Positions 1 through 8,860 of a DNA stretch of 52,041 nt are shown piece after piece. Both the position numbers and the translations under genes were made by a program. The DNA lies in contig JAJPIT010000119.1 of assembly GCA_021324615.1 (NCBI GenBank), positions 1 to 52,041 of the forward strand, given 5' to 3'. The stretch comes from Terriglobia bacterium. GTDB taxonomy: Bacteria; Acidobacteriota; Terriglobia; Bryobacterales; Bryobacteraceae. The notes beneath the pieces were generated by a model. The model had not been told where the DNA came from and made no database searches. It saw nothing but the letters and a program-made list of their open reading frames with translations. The first letter of the stretch is position 1. Each line of letters opens with the position of its first letter.

Positions 1-3000
1 GTTTCCAAAGCCGGATGCGGCGATAATCTTCCCCACATCACCTCTCCGGCGAGGCACAGCCGGTCGAGCCATTCCGGATCGTATCCGGCGACTCGCTTCG
101 GCAGTACCGAGGATTCCCACGCCGCCGCGGAAATTTCGTAGCCCTGAAGCTGCTTGAGCACCTGAAACAGCCCGTCGACTCCGTGCAGTTGAGCGCCGGG
201 CGTCAGATGATGCCAGCGGCACAGAAAGCGCATGAACAGCGCCGAGGAAACCGGCTCGATTTCGCGGCGCAGCCGGCCGAGCGTAAGGCGATGGATACGC
301 GCGAGAATCCGGCGATGGCAAAACTCCGTCTGGCCCGCGCCATCGGGCGAGAACTGCCCGCGCAGGATCTGGCCCTCCGATTCGAGCTGGCCGAGCGCGA
401 TTTCCACGTCGCTCAAGCGCAGGCCGATTCGTTCGGCGAGCGCGGCCGGCGACGCCGGTCCGATGGAGTCCATCCATCCGCGCAGGATGGCGGTGGCGTC
501 GTTCACGCGTTCGACGCGCTCGGTTGCGACCCATCGCCCTTCGATCAGGCGCGCCCGGCCGGCGCGCGCCAGCTCCTCGAAAAATCCCGACCATTCCGCG
601 ACCGGCGGCAGCAGGATCAGCGTGAGCAGAGCGTCGTGCAGCTCATCGGCGTCGCGCACCACCGGCCAGGATTCCTCGGCGACTTGCGCGATCGCCGCCG
701 CATCCAGCGCGCCGATCGAGCCCGCGTCCTCGCTGGGCAGGGTGCGGCGGAGCTGCACCGCTCGCGCCCGGCGCTCCTCCAGCGGAGCGTCGTCCAGATA
801 CGCATAGGGATTCGCGTTCAGAACTTCGTGGCTGAACGGCGAAGGCTCCGGCGTGTCTACGGCGACGGTGCGCACCGAGCCTTCATCCATCCGCTCCAGC
901 AGATGAATCAGGCCGTCGATATCCATCGCCTCGTGCAGGCAATTGAGAATGGTTTCATTCACCAGCGGGTGATCGGGAATGCGCGGCTCGCCGACCAGAT
1001 TTTCCGCGCAGGCTACCTGATCCGGAAACACGGCGGCCAGCAGATCATCGGAGCGCATTCTTTGAATCGGCGGCGGAACTTTTTTTCCGCCGGCGAATCG
1101 CAGCACCGCCAGCGCCCGCGATGCGTTCCACTTCCACCGCGCGCCGAACATCGGCGAGGCGAGCAGAGCCTGCGTCAGCACGTGCTTGACCGAATGAGGC
1201 CGCAGAAAGCTGAAGACGGATTCGAGCGGGAAGGAATGCTGATCGCTCAAGGAAAGCAGCAGGCCGTTGTCGGTGGCCGCGGCTTGCAGCTCGAAGTTGA
1301 AGGTGCGGCAGAATCGCTTGCGCAGCGCCAGCCCCCAGGCGCGGTTGATGCGCGATCCGAACGGGGCGTGAATCACGAGCTGCATTCCGCCGCCTTCGTC
1401 GAAAAATCGCTCGGCGACGACGACGTTTTCTCCCGGCATCGCGCCCAGCGCGCGCAGGCCCGCGCGGACGTAAGCGCTCGCCTGCTCCGCGCCGCGGCGG
1501 TCGAGCGAGCACTCGCGTTCCAGAAGCTCCACCGGATCGGCGGAGCCGGCGATGTCGTCGCGCAGCCGCGACACCTCGCGCGACAGCTCGCGCGTGCGGC
1601 CGGGCGCCTCGCCTCTCCAGAACGGAACCGAAGGAGCGGCGCCCTGCGCGTCCTCCACCCGAACGCGCCCCGGCTCGACGCGGCGGATGCGCCAGGACGT
1701 CGTGCCCAGCAGAAAAATATCGCCCACCAGGCTCTCGACGGCGAAATCTTCATCGAGCGAGCCGATCACGGTTCCTTCCGGCTCGGCCACCACCTGATAT
1801 TGCGCGGAATCGGGAATCGCGCCGCCGGAAGTGATCGCCGCCAGCCGTGCTCCGCGGCGCCCGCGCAGGCGATGATTCACCTGATCGCGGTGCAGAAACG
1901 CTCCGCGGCGGCCGCGCGATGTGGCGATTCCTTCCGAGAGCATCTCGACGACGGAGACGAACTCGGCGCGCGTCAAATCGCGATAAGGATAGGCGCGGCG
2001 AACCATGGTGAACAGCTCGTCTTCATCCCAATCGCCGGCGGCGCAGGCGGCGACGATCTGCTGCGCCAGAATATCCAGGGGTTTTGAAGGAATCTCCAGC
2101 CGGTCCAGCTCGCCGGCGCGAATAGCGCGCACCAGCGCCGCGCATTCGATCAGTTCATCGCGCGTGGTTGCGAACAACCGCCCCTTGGGCAGCGCTCCCA
2201 CCCAGTGGCCGGCCCGGCCGATGCGCTGCAAGGCCACGGCGATCGATCGCGGCGAACCGATCTGGCACACCAGATCCACGGTGCCGATATCGATGCCTAA
2301 TTCGAGCGACGCGGTGGCCACCACGGCGCGCAGCTCGCCGGATTTCAGCCGCCGCTCCGCCGTCAGCCGCAGCTCGCGCGATAAACTCCCGTGGTGAGGA
2401 AGCACGGCGTTCTCGCCCAATCGTTCGCTCAAGTGATGCGCCACGCGCTCGGCCAGCCGCCGCGTGTTCACGAACACCAGCGTGGTCCGGTTTTCCCGCG
2501 CCAGCTCGGCGATGCGGTCGTAAATTTCGCCCCACATCTCGGTGCTCGCCACCGAGCTTAGCTCGTCGCGCGGAACTTCCACCGCCAGGTCCATTTCGCG
2601 CCGGTGGCCCACCTGGACGACGGCCGCCGAAGGACTTAAAAAGCGCGCCACCTCTTCAATCGGGCTCACCGTCGCCGATAATCCGATTTTTTGCAGCGTT
2701 GTTCCGGTCAGATGCTCCAGCCGGGCGATCGACAGGGCCAGATGCGAGCCGCGCTTGTCGTCGGCGACCGCGTGAATTTCATCGACGATCAGCGTTTTGA
2801 CGCTTCTGAGCGTCTTCCTCGGGCCCTCCGCCGTAAGCAAAATGTACAGCGATTCCGGCGTGGTCACCAGAATGTGCGGCGGCTCCTTGCCCATCTGCTG
2901 GCGCTCGGAGGCGGATGTATCGCCAGTGCGGACCGCCACGCGGATCGGCGCCAGCCCGACGCCCTCCTGGCGCGCCAGCCTGGCGATTCCCGCCAGCGGC

Positions 3001-3281
3001 GCCTGGAGGTTATTGTGAATATCGTTGCTCAACGCCTTGAGCGGGGAGACGTAGAGGACTTGCGTGCCGCCGCCGAGCCTCCCCTGGCGGGCCTGGCGGA
3101 CGAGCCCGTCCACGGCGGTCAGAAACGCGGCCAGAGTTTTGCCCGATCCGGTTGGCGAGGAGATCAGCACATCGCGGCCTTCGGCGATCAGCGGCCAGCC
3201 CAGCTTTTGCGGCTCGGTAACGCCGGCAAAGCGCGCGTCGAACCATTTTTGGACCAGCGGATCGAACGGCATTAGCTCCAT
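1..3281 (-). CDS. lhr: Lhr-family ATP-dependent helicase (partial, C-terminus off the left edge)
   Basis: Large superfamily 2 DNA helicase of the Lhr type, involved in DNA repair or processing in the cytoplasm. I translated the minus strand from the ATG at 3281 and sampled it down to the left edge; the frame is open throughout, about 1,090 residues. Near the N-terminus are the Walker A motif SSPTGSGKT, the motif Ib-like VTTPES, the Walker B DEIH box (VDEIHAV), motif III SAT, and then the C-terminal RecA lobe ending in motif [10 protein letters not shown]. These are followed by the long Lhr-type C-terminal region, which still continues at base 1 (MWGRLSPHP). Family members are usually about 1,400-1,500 residues, so several hundred residues are missing off the window. 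An in-frame ATG at 3272 is a second possible start. The 3281 start overlaps the start codon of the divergent sigma gene. Confidence 0.93.
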   Translation of the reverse strand, partial: MELMPFDPLVQKWFDARFAGVTEPQKLGWPLIAEGRDVLISSPTGSGKTLAAFLTAVDGLVRQARQGRLGGGTQVLYVSPLKALSNDIHNNLQAPLAGIARLARQEGVGLAPIRVAVRTGDTSASERQQMGKEPPHILVTTPESLYILLTAEGPRKTLRSVKTLIVDEIHAVADDKRGSHLALSIARLEHLTGTTLQKIGLSATVSPIEEVARFLSPSAAVVQVGHRREMDLAVEVPRDELSSVASTEMWGEIYDRIAELARENRTTLVFVNTRRLAERVAHHLSERLGENAVLPHHGSLSRELRLTAERRLKSGELRAVVATASLELGIDIGTVDLVCQIGSPRSIAVALQRIGRAGHWVGALPKGRLFATTRDELIECAALVRAIRAGELDRLEIPSKPLDILAQQIVAACAAGDWDEDELFTMVRRAYPYRDLTRAEFVSVVEMLSEGIATSRGRRGAFLHRDQVNHRLRGRRGARLAAITSGGAIPDSAQYQVVAEPEGTVIGSLDEDFAVESLVGDIFLLGTTSWRIRRVEPGRVRVEDAQGAAPSVPFWRGEAPGRTRELSREVSRLRDDIAGSADPVELLERECSLDRRGAEQASAYVRAGLRALGAMPGENVVVAERFFDEGGGMQLVIHAPFGSRINRAWGLALRKRFCRTFNFELQAAATDNGLLLSLSDQHSFPLESVFSFLRPHSVKHVLTQALLASPMFGARWKWNASRALAVLRFAGGKKVPPPIQRMRSDDLLAAVFPDQVACAENLVGEPRIPDHPLVNETILNCLHEAMDIDGLIHLLERMDEGSVRTVAVDTPEPSPFSHEVLNANPYAYLDDAPLEERRARAVQLRRTLPSEDAGSIGALDAAAIAQVAEESWPVVRDADELHDALLTLILLPPVAEWSGFFEELARAGRARLIEGRWVATERVERVNDATAILRGWMDSIGPASPAALAERIGLRLSDVEIALGQLESEGQILRGQFSPDGAGQTEFCHRRILARIHRLTLGRLRREIEPVSSALFMRFLCRWHHLTPGAQLHGVDGLFQVLKQLQGYEISAAAWESSVLPKRVAGYDPEWLDRLCLAGEVMWGRLSPHPALE

Positions 3282-3879
3282 GATAACGGGGAAGATTCAG
3301 TATCCTAAGGTTTTGAGCCATCCGCCATTTGACAGCGCCTATCTGGCCCGCCTGCGCGACGGTGACGCGGAAACCGAGCGGCATTTCGTCGCTCATTTTT
3401 CGAACGTCATTCGGCTCTCGCTGCGCTACCGCCTGCGGAGCTGGGAGCTGATCGAGGACATCCGACAGGAGACGTTTCTGCGGGTCCTGAATTTCCTGCG
3501 CACGGATCGGAGCCTGGACCATCCCGAGCGGCTCGGCGCCTACGTGCATTCCGTGTCGATGAATGTGATGATGGAGCTGCTTCGCGCCTCGACGCGTCAT
3601 CCGCCGATTCCCGAAGACGCCTTCCATCTGGCCGACGAGCGCGCCAGCGCAGAAGCCAAACTGGTCACGCGCGAACACCAGGAACTGGTTCGGGACGTGT
3701 TGAACGAACTGGCCGAGAGAGACCGCGACATCCTGCGGTCGGTTTTCCTGGAGGAAGCCGACAAAGGCGAAATCTGCGAGCGCTTCGGCGTAGACCGCGA
3801 CTATCTTAGGGTTTTGGTGCACCGCGCCAAGAACCGTTTCCGCGAAGTGCTTGAAAAGAGCGGGAAGTTACATCCCTGA
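3280..3879 (+). CDS. ECF-type RNA polymerase sigma factor
   Basis: A 199-residue sigma-70 family protein of the extracytoplasmic function class. It would direct RNA polymerase to a small regulon when released by its anti-sigma factor. Region 2 is seen around residues 25-90 ([17 protein letters not shown], where the core-binding and -10-reading helices lie). Region 4 is seen near residues 145-195 ([16 protein letters not shown] followed by a helix-turn-helix). The frame is open further upstream, back into the opposite helicase gene, but homology to sigma factors begins only after the ATG at 3280. A TTG at 3313 is a weaker alternative. The zinc-finger anti-sigma gene follows 48 bases downstream, the usual partner order. 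No clear Shine-Dalgarno sequence is seen before 3280. Confidence 0.88.
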   Translation: MITGKIQYPKVLSHPPFDSAYLARLRDGDAETERHFVAHFSNVIRLSLRYRLRSWELIEDIRQETFLRVLNFLRTDRSLDHPERLGAYVHSVSMNVMMELLRASTRHPPIPEDAFHLADERASAEAKLVTREHQELVRDVLNELAERDRDILRSVFLEEADKGEICERFGVDRDYLRVLVHRAKNRFREVLEKSGKLHP

Positions 3880-3927
3880 AACGGATGAGGCAATGGATTC
3901 ACTTCAAGATTGTGAGGCCGGCAAGAC

Positions 3928-4575
3928 ATGGATCATTCGGAAGCGTCAGCAATGAGCGCCGTGGAGCGTTACGTGCTCGGCGATCTTTCGGTTTCCGAGA
4001 TCGAGGAGTTTGAGCGCCACTTCTTCGATTGTCCTCAGTGCTCGGAGGAGCTGAGGACGATGGCTATGTTTCAGGACAACGCCCGGGCGGTGTTTGCCGG
4101 GCGTGATCCGCGGCCGATCGCCGCCAGCCAGCCCGCGCCGGCGATGGAAGCGCCGCGGGCGAGCTGGTGGAATTTCAAGATATTCGTCCCGGCGTTGGCC
4201 CTGCTTGCCATCGCCGCCTTTGGCGGATACGAAGCGGGCCAGCGCCGCGCCGCACCAGCGCCGCAGGCCGTGGCCGAATTTCCGCTGTACGCCGCAGCGC
4301 GCGGCGAGGAGACGGTCATCGCTCCACCGTCCGGCGCGAAGTTTTACACCCTTTACATGGATAAAACCTGGGACCGCGACTATCCCGCCTACCGCGCTTC
4401 GTTTATCACGGGAGGCGCGGAAAAATTCTCGGTGCTGCTGGCCGCGCCGGCGCCCGGTCAATCGATTCACATCCTGATTCCGGCGGCGGCGCTTCCTTCC
4501 GGACGCTACACGCTGATCGTTTCCGCCGGGGGCGAAGAAGTGGCCCGCTACCCGTTCACTCTGCGCATCGAATAA
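3928..4575 (+). CDS. Zinc-finger anti-sigma factor, single-pass membrane protein
   Basis: A 215-residue membrane anti-sigma factor, expected to hold the upstream ECF sigma factor at the inner membrane. The N-terminus has the zf-HC2/ZAS signature with His31, Cys35 and Cys38 (H-x3-C-x2-C) inside a helical ASD-like region (residues 8-50). A Pro/Ala-rich linker leads to one transmembrane segment at about residues 83-101 (FKIFVPALALLAIAAFGG). The remaining ~110 residues are predicted to lie in the periplasm and end in a beta-rich domain (residues 110-215), which may be the signal-sensing part. The gene follows the sigma gene and precedes an unknown gene by 12 bases, consistent with one operon. An internal ATG at 3952 is possible, but the ATG at 3928 keeps the normal N-terminal length. 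Confidence 0.88.
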   Translation: MDHSEASAMSAVERYVLGDLSVSEIEEFERHFFDCPQCSEELRTMAMFQDNARAVFAGRDPRPIAASQPAPAMEAPRASWWNFKIFVPALALLAIAAFGGYEAGQRRAAPAPQAVAEFPLYAAARGEETVIAPPSGAKFYTLYMDKTWDRDYPAYRASFITGGAEKFSVLLAAPAPGQSIHILIPAAALPSGRYTLIVSAGGEEVARYPFTLRIE

Positions 4576-4587
4576 CCTACACCTTAA

Positions 4588-5334
4588 GTGAAGATTCGAT
4601 TTCTCTACCATGCCGAAGCGGTCGCTGCCGCGGGATACCTCACCCTGCCGGTTCAGGAAATCATGCCCGCTCAGGCGTCGGTGGCCCTGCCGATCCTCGG
4701 CGGCCACGCCTCGGCGTCGGCGGAGAATTTTCGTCATCGCAATTACCTGAAATTCGATCGCGCCGAATCCCACGTGGTCGGCAGCTACAGTGAAAAGGAC
4801 CGGGCGCACGGCACCCTCGCCTCCACGACCATCGAAGGATTGAACATCATGGACGTGGTCACCTGTGACCGCATCGTGGCGCGCATCACCACCAAACATC
4901 CCGGCGACGGCGATCCCGCGTTTATCCCGCTCGGCTCGCGCTTTGAAAATCTGCGCATCGCCGGGCATCGCATCGAGATCGATCTCGCCACCGATCTCTT
5001 CGCCGAGCACGACACCTGGTCCAAGTTGAATCACGCCCATCAGAACAAACCCGCGGTCAAGGCGGAGCTGGACAAGCTTGCTGTGGCCCGCGGTAAAGAT
5101 AATAGGATGCATGTGACGCTTGCCCGCCTTCCCGAACCGCTTCCAGGCGGGTTATCGCGTAACGGGCACGGGATCTATGTCCCTCATTTCGGAACCGTGT
5201 ATCTGGCCGAATATTTCGCCTCTCAAGCCCTGCATCGGCTGTTGATGATGCACGTCGATCTTGGATGCGCGGTGGAGGGAGGCTACGGCATTGGCGGCGC
5301 GGACGGCGACGGCAGCCCACCCCCTTCGCAATAA
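4588..5334 (+). CDS. Conserved protein of unknown function in the sigma/anti-sigma operon
   Basis: A 248-residue protein with a GTG start 12 bases after the anti-sigma stop. I do not recognise a characterised family. It has no obvious transmembrane segment. The sequence is mixed alpha/beta with a core that looks ordered (for example STTIEGLNIMDVVTCDRIVARI and FENLRIAGHRIEIDLATD), a helical charged stretch near residues 145-170, and a Gly/Ser-rich tail of about 25 residues. From memory it resembles acidobacterial 'hypothetical' proteins that share the IEGLNIMDVVT core, but this cannot be checked here. Its place between an anti-sigma factor and a CHAT lipoprotein, with 5 bases to the next start, suggests co-expression in the same envelope-related operon. 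No function is proposed. Confidence 0.75.
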   Translation: MKIRFLYHAEAVAAAGYLTLPVQEIMPAQASVALPILGGHASASAENFRHRNYLKFDRAESHVVGSYSEKDRAHGTLASTTIEGLNIMDVVTCDRIVARITTKHPGDGDPAFIPLGSRFENLRIAGHRIEIDLATDLFAEHDTWSKLNHAHQNKPAVKAELDKLAVARGKDNRMHVTLARLPEPLPGGLSRNGHGIYVPHFGTVYLAEYFASQALHRLLMMHVDLGCAVEGGYGIGGADGDGSPPPSQ

Positions 5335-5339
5335 CAGAT

Positions 5340-7826
5340 ATGGGCGCGCGGCTGGCGGTTTCGCTGCTGCTGTTGGGGGGCGGTTTGGCCTGCTTGCGGC
5401 GCCCCTCGCCAGACGGGCTGTATCAAAGGTCCACCACGCTGCTGCATCAGGGCAAGCTCGAAGAGGCGCGGCGGGCGGCGGAAGCCGGCTACCGCAGGGA
5501 GCCGAGCTGGCGCTTCCGCCTGCTTAAGATCGACGTTCTTCTCCAGATCGACGCGCGGGCGGCGCTGGCCGAAATCGCCGCCGCCGGCGATCCCGCTCCA
5601 GGGGAGGTCCGCGCCCGCCTGGAGCTGGACCGCGGCTGGGCCAACTATCTCATTTCGAACTATCCGGCGGCGGAGGCGGCGCTGGACCGCGCGCAGGAGC
5701 TGGCCTCCGGCGCGGCGTCCAATCCAATCGCGGCGGAGATCGAACTGGACCGCGGCATCGTGCTGGCCCAACAGGGCCGGTATGCCGCCGCCGAGGCCAA
5801 CCTCCGCAGCGCCCTGGCGGGCATCGAAAAGTCCGGGGAGCCGTATCTGCGGGTGCGCGCGCTGGGCAGCCTGGGCTGGTTTCTTCTCTTCACGCACCAT
5901 CCCGACCAGGCGATTTACTGGCTGGAAAGCCAGCGCGATCTGGCGGCGCGGATGGGAGCGGCGCGGCAGGTGGCCAACGCGCAGGGAAATCTCGGCTCGG
6001 CCTACTACCGGATGGGCGATTACGAACGAGCACTGCCGCTGTTTCGAGAAGCCGAACATAGCTTCGAACAGCTTGGCGATCGCCGCCAGCAGGAGGTCTG
6101 GCTCGGCAACATCGGCAATGTGCTGCTCGATAGCGGAGAGTACGCCGCCGCGATTCCCATCTACACGCGCGCCGCCTCGATCGCGCACGCCCTGGAGGAT
6201 CCTTTTTCGGCGGCGGCCTGGGAAGACAATCTCGCCAACGCCTATTTGAAGCTGGGCCGCTACGACGAGGCTGAGCGCCATAATGATGAAGCGCTGCGGT
6301 TGAAGCAGAGCATTCATGCGCCGGTCGCCTTTCCGCTGGTCAATCGCGCCGGAATCGCCGAGGGGCGGGGGTATTACGGGGAAGCGGAAAGACTCTATCG
6401 CCAGGTGCTCGACGGTGCTGCCGACGATCCGGTGCCGCTGCTGGAAGCCGAATCGGGACTGGCCGGCGTTCTGGTCAAAACCGGCCAACTGGCGGGCGCC
6501 GACGCGCAGTTCCGCTCCGGCATCGAGCGCGTGGAGCGGAGCAGCGCCACCCTGGCCCGCGACGATTATAAGCTCTCCTATCTTTCGAGCCTGATCGACT
6601 TCTATCAGCGCTACGTCGATTTTCTGGTGGACCGCGGCCAGGTGGAGCGCGCCGCCGAAGTGGCCGAAGCGAGCCGCGCGCGGCTGCTGGACGAGCGGCT
6701 GGACGCGGCACGCACCGCCGCCCGCGCCGGGACCGCCGCCGCCTTCCGCCGCATCGCCCGCTCCTCGCGCGCCGTCGTACTTTCTTACTGGCTCGCGCCG
6801 AACCGGTCGTTTCTTTGGGTCATCACGCCGGAGGCGGTCGAGCTTCACGTTCTGCCGCCGGAAAAGGAGATCGCCCGGCGGGTCCAAAGCTACCGCGCGT
6901 TTATTGAGAATCTGGGCGATCCGCTCGCCTCCGGCTTTGCCGATGGCCGCCAGCTCTCCGGAATTTTGCTGGGGCCGGTGCGCGGGCTGCTCCGGGACGG
7001 CGTCCGTCTGCTGATCGCCCCCGACGGCGTTCTGAATTCGCTCAATTTCGAAACGTTGCCCGATCCCGGCGATCCTTCGCGCTATCTCATCGGCCGGGCG
7101 ACGGTCGCTGTGGCCCCATCGCTGGATGCGCTGGCCGCGGCGCGTCCGAAGCCGGCGCGGACCCGCGGGCTGCTGTTGATCGGCGACCCGGAATCCGCCG
7201 TCGAGGAATACCCGCGGCTGCCCAACGCCTGGCGGGAAATGAAAATGATCGCCGGAGTCTTCGGTCCCCGCGCCTTGACGGAGCTGGGCGGAGTTCAGGC
7301 CAACCCCGCCGCCTACCGCGCCGCCGCGCCGGATCGATACTCCTGGATTCATTTCGCCGCGCACGCCTCGGCCAACCGCGAAAATCCGCTGGAATCCGCG
7401 CTGATCCTTTCGCGCCATAACGGCGTCTACACGCTTTCGGCGCGGGAGGTGATGGAGATCCCCCTCCACGCCGAACTGGTGACGCTCTCGGCCTGCCGCG
7501 GGGCGGGCGCCAAGACGTATTCCGGCGAGGGACTGGTTGGACTGTCGTGGGCGTTTCTCCGCGCCGGCGCTCAGAACGTCGTCGCCGGACTGTGGGATGT
7601 CACCGACACCTCCACGGCGTCGCTGATGGCCGGTTTTTACGCGGAGATGATGCGGGGCAGCGCGCCGGCCGAGGCGCTCCGCGCGGCCAAACTGCGCCTG
7701 GCCGGCTCTGCGGGCGCTTACCGGAAGCCGTTCTACTGGGCGCCCTTCCAGCTTTACGTCCGGGCCGCAGAGCAAGCCGCCGCCCTACAGCCTCCACGGG
7801 ATAGCGCCCGCGCCGACGATCCCTGA
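5340..7826 (+). CDS. TPR-CHAT domain lipoprotein (caspase-like peptidase)
   Basis: An 828-residue protein. The ATG at 5340 gives a lipoprotein signal peptide (MGARLAVSLLLLGGGLAC, lipobox GLA-C at residue 18), so it should be lipid-anchored outside the inner membrane. The open frame continues upstream, but those 25 residues would spoil the signal. Residues 20-430 are a solenoid of tetratricopeptide-like helices (repeated A..G.Y..A motifs). Residues about 500-815 form a CHAT domain, a caspase/separase-related peptidase, with the expected dyad His675 (HFAAHA) and Cys719 (LSACRGA), followed by the GEGLVGLSWAFLRAGA block that is typical of the family. The dyad looks intact. It lies in an operon with an ECF sigma factor, an anti-sigma factor and a LolA-like gene. 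Substrate unknown. Confidence 0.88.
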   Translation: MGARLAVSLLLLGGGLACLRRPSPDGLYQRSTTLLHQGKLEEARRAAEAGYRREPSWRFRLLKIDVLLQIDARAALAEIAAAGDPAPGEVRARLELDRGWANYLISNYPAAEAALDRAQELASGAASNPIAAEIELDRGIVLAQQGRYAAAEANLRSALAGIEKSGEPYLRVRALGSLGWFLLFTHHPDQAIYWLESQRDLAARMGAARQVANAQGNLGSAYYRMGDYERALPLFREAEHSFEQLGDRRQQEVWLGNIGNVLLDSGEYAAAIPIYTRAASIAHALEDPFSAAAWEDNLANAYLKLGRYDEAERHNDEALRLKQSIHAPVAFPLVNRAGIAEGRGYYGEAERLYRQVLDGAADDPVPLLEAESGLAGVLVKTGQLAGADAQFRSGIERVERSSATLARDDYKLSYLSSLIDFYQRYVDFLVDRGQVERAAEVAEASRARLLDERLDAARTAARAGTAAAFRRIARSSRAVVLSYWLAPNRSFLWVITPEAVELHVLPPEKEIARRVQSYRAFIENLGDPLASGFADGRQLSGILLGPVRGLLRDGVRLLIAPDGVLNSLNFETLPDPGDPSRYLIGRATVAVAPSLDALAAARPKPARTRGLLLIGDPESAVEEYPRLPNAWREMKMIAGVFGPRALTELGGVQANPAAYRAAAPDRYSWIHFAAHASANRENPLESALILSRHNGVYTLSAREVMEIPLHAELVTLSACRGAGAKTYSGEGLVGLSWAFLRAGAQNVVAGLWDVTDTSTASLMAGFYAEMMRGSAPAEALRAAKLRLAGSAGAYRKPFYWAPFQLYVRAAEQAAALQPPRDSARADDP

Positions 7827-7854
7827 AACTGGATTCCGGAAAGGGGACCATAAC

Positions 7855-8544
7855 ATGCAAGCGCCGAAACGGATTGTCCTGGCGTGCGTGTTCCTCGCCG
7901 GAAGAGTCCTGGCGGCCGAGGACGCCGCGCAGATCCTGAAGGCCACCGAACAGGCCTACCGAAGCCTCACCGCCTACGAGTTTAAAGGCGTCACCGCGTC
8001 GGAGACCAAGGTGGGGAGCACCGTGTCGAAGACCGAGACGCAGTTTGCCGTGGCCTTCAAACAGCCCAACGAATTTCGCATTGAATACGATTATCCGAGC
8101 GCGGGCGAGTGGATCCGGGCCTCCGACGGAAAGACGTTCTGGAACAAGCGCTCCATCACCAAAGAGTTCACCGAGGCGCCGGCCACCGACGACGCTTTGC
8201 GGATGCTGGACGGCTCGCCCATCGCTGCGTTCGAGAACCTGACGCAGGATTTGCAGAATCCGAAGATCGCCGGGTCGGAGGCGGTCACCGTCGGCGGCCA
8301 GAGCTATGACTGCTACGTGATTGAGGCCGCAAGCAACAGCGTCACCGCCTCGGGTCCGGCGCGGAGCGTTCCGGTAAAACTCTGGATTGACAAGACGCGG
8401 CACCTGGTGCTCAAGCAGGTCAGCGGCTCCGACGACGGACCGGCCTCGGCCACCTCCAGCGAGAATCAGCGCACGCTCAGCTTCACCGAGGTGCTGGTGA
8501 ACGGCTCGATTCCGGACGATCTGTTCCACGTCTCTAAAAAATAG
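7855..8544 (+). CDS. LolA/DUF2092-like periplasmic protein
   Basis: A 229-residue exported protein with an N-terminal signal peptide (about residues 1-20, cleavage near VLAAED). The body has the pattern of the LolA/LppX lipoprotein-carrier fold: an early helix (ILKATEQAYRSLTAYEFKG), then a run of amphipathic beta strands with the exposed pattern FRIEYDYPS.GEWIRASDGKTFW, and a C-terminal strand set containing KLWIDKTRHLVLKQ. Such proteins carry or bind lipids or lipoproteins between membranes; this subfamily (DUF2092-like) is not well characterised. A purine-rich ribosome-binding site (AAAGGGG) lies before the ATG. It is 28 bases after the CHAT lipoprotein gene, and probably co-transcribed, which makes a role in handling that lipoprotein an attractive but unproven idea. 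Confidence 0.72.
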   Translation: MQAPKRIVLACVFLAGRVLAAEDAAQILKATEQAYRSLTAYEFKGVTASETKVGSTVSKTETQFAVAFKQPNEFRIEYDYPSAGEWIRASDGKTFWNKRSITKEFTEAPATDDALRMLDGSPIAAFENLTQDLQNPKIAGSEAVTVGGQSYDCYVIEAASNSVTASGPARSVPVKLWIDKTRHLVLKQVSGSDDGPASATSSENQRTLSFTEVLVNGSIPDDLFHVSKK

Positions 8545-8545
8545 C

Positions 8546-8554
8546 TGCTATCCT
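8546..8554 (+). promoter_or_regulatory. Extended -10 element for the FmdB-type gene
   Basis: TGCTATCCT, matching an extended -10 (TGn followed by TATnnT). The expected transcription start is about 8561, only a base or two before the ATG at 8563, so the transcript would be nearly leaderless. The same nine bases occur before the S41 gene on the other strand, and close variants occur before three other genes. No convincing -35 is seen. Confidence 0.45.
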
Positions 8555-8562
8555 GTTGCCCG

Positions 8563-8814
8563 ATGCCGATCTTCGAATATAAATGCCGCGGTTGCGCCCA
8601 TCAATTTGAGCTGCTGGTATTGCGCGGGGGCGAGGCGGCCTGCCCGCAGTGCGGGAGCCGGGATCTGGAGCAGATGCTGACCGCCTTCGCGGTAAGCTCG
8701 GAAGGAATCCGCCAGGCGAACGCCAAAGCGGCCCGCCGCGCCGCCGTGCGCAGCAAGGATTACATCGATAAAAAGGTCGCCGACGCCGAATACGTGAAAA
8801 AACACGACCATTAA
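8563..8814 (+). CDS. FmdB-family zinc-ribbon protein
   Basis: An 83-residue protein of the FmdB/CxxC_CxxC_SSSS regulatory family. The N-terminus begins MPIFEYKC and forms a zinc ribbon with two CxxC pairs (Cys8/Cys11 and Cys27/Cys30). It is followed by a helical, Ala/Lys-rich tail of about 35 residues. Members are small putative regulators or metal-binding proteins; the precise role is unknown. There is no Shine-Dalgarno sequence, but an extended -10 element lies just upstream, so translation may start on a leaderless message. A second member of this family lies on the other strand at 33200-33514. Confidence 0.85.
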   Translation: MPIFEYKCRGCAHQFELLVLRGGEAACPQCGSRDLEQMLTAFAVSSEGIRQANAKAARRAAVRSKDYIDKKVADAEYVKKHDH

Positions 8815-8860
8815 TCATGGGCGCCGCACCCCGGCGTATATTGGATACAGGAGCGCGGGG

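Noticed and set aside
183-2087. A 634-codon open frame on the plus strand
   Set aside because: It lies antisense to the Lhr helicase, whose motifs on the minus strand are clear. The encoded protein is Arg/Ala/His-rich without domains, as expected from GC-rich shadow frames.
5283-7775. An 830-codon open frame on the minus strand
   Set aside because: It is the antisense shadow of the TPR-CHAT gene; its protein has no recognisable motif, while the plus strand has intact catalytic motifs.
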